Part shown: in pieces, positions 6,217-6,217 of the stretch
Position numbering within the stretch: the stretch's first letter is position 1
Layout: each line of letters begins with the position of its first letter
Assembly: GCA_902490055.1 (NCBI GenBank)
Contig: CABUCP010000208.1
Location: 1-6,217 of the forward strand
Length of the DNA stretch: 6,217 nucleotides
Direction of reading: 5' to 3'
Origin: an uncultured Klebsiella sp.
GTDB lineage: Bacteria > Pseudomonadota > Gammaproteobacteria > Enterobacterales > Enterobacteriaceae
Translations under genes and position numbers: made by a program
Notes under the pieces: model-generated
Databases searched by the model: none
What the model was told of the DNA's origin: nothing
The model's input: the letters and a program-made list of their open reading frames with translations, nothing else

Positions 6217-6217
6217 G

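Overview
The window looks like a chromosomal segment of an enterobacterium, most likely Klebsiella, Raoultella or a close relative. The reasons are GC-rich coding DNA with strong enterobacterial codon habits, REP-type palindromes in both intergenic gaps, and the gene order phnR-phnS-phnT-phnU-phnV, which is known from Salmonella. The genus is an inference; no single feature proves it.

Positions 42-4732 hold a complete plus-strand 2-aminoethylphosphonate (AEP) uptake cluster. It has a GntR/UTRA-family regulator (phnR), then a periplasmic solute-binding protein (phnS), an ABC ATPase (phnT) and two inner-membrane permeases (phnU, phnV). phnS to phnV are tightly packed: a 5-bp gap, a 4-bp overlap and a 2-bp gap, so they are almost certainly one transcription unit. 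PhnS should capture AEP in the periplasm, PhnU/PhnV form the channel, and PhnT powers import. The catabolic genes (phnW transaminase, phnX phosphonatase) are not in the window. By analogy with Salmonella they would lie just left of position 1, probably divergent from phnR.

The 179-bp gap between phnR and phnS (762-940) carries the most informative regulatory structure. From left to right it has a REP-like GC-rich hairpin (787-813), a near-consensus PhoB box (853-870), a weak -10 candidate (881-886), a perfect-armed palindrome matching the GntR/HutC operator consensus (897-910), and a good Shine-Dalgarno sequence for phnS. This predicts dual control: activation by phosphate starvation through PhoB and substrate-responsive repression by PhnR.

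Positions 4733-4836, between convergent genes, hold a tandem set of inverted repeats (BIME/REP-like), including a 13-bp stem and a perfect 11-bp stem that competes with a third pairing. Positions 4837-6216 on the minus strand encode a full-length LamB-family outer-membrane porin with a signal peptide. Its promoter lies outside the window and its real partner genes are probably to the right. No RNA gene, insertion sequence, CRISPR array or broken gene was seen. The main genes are ordinary; the regulatory layout before phnS is the item most worth checking.
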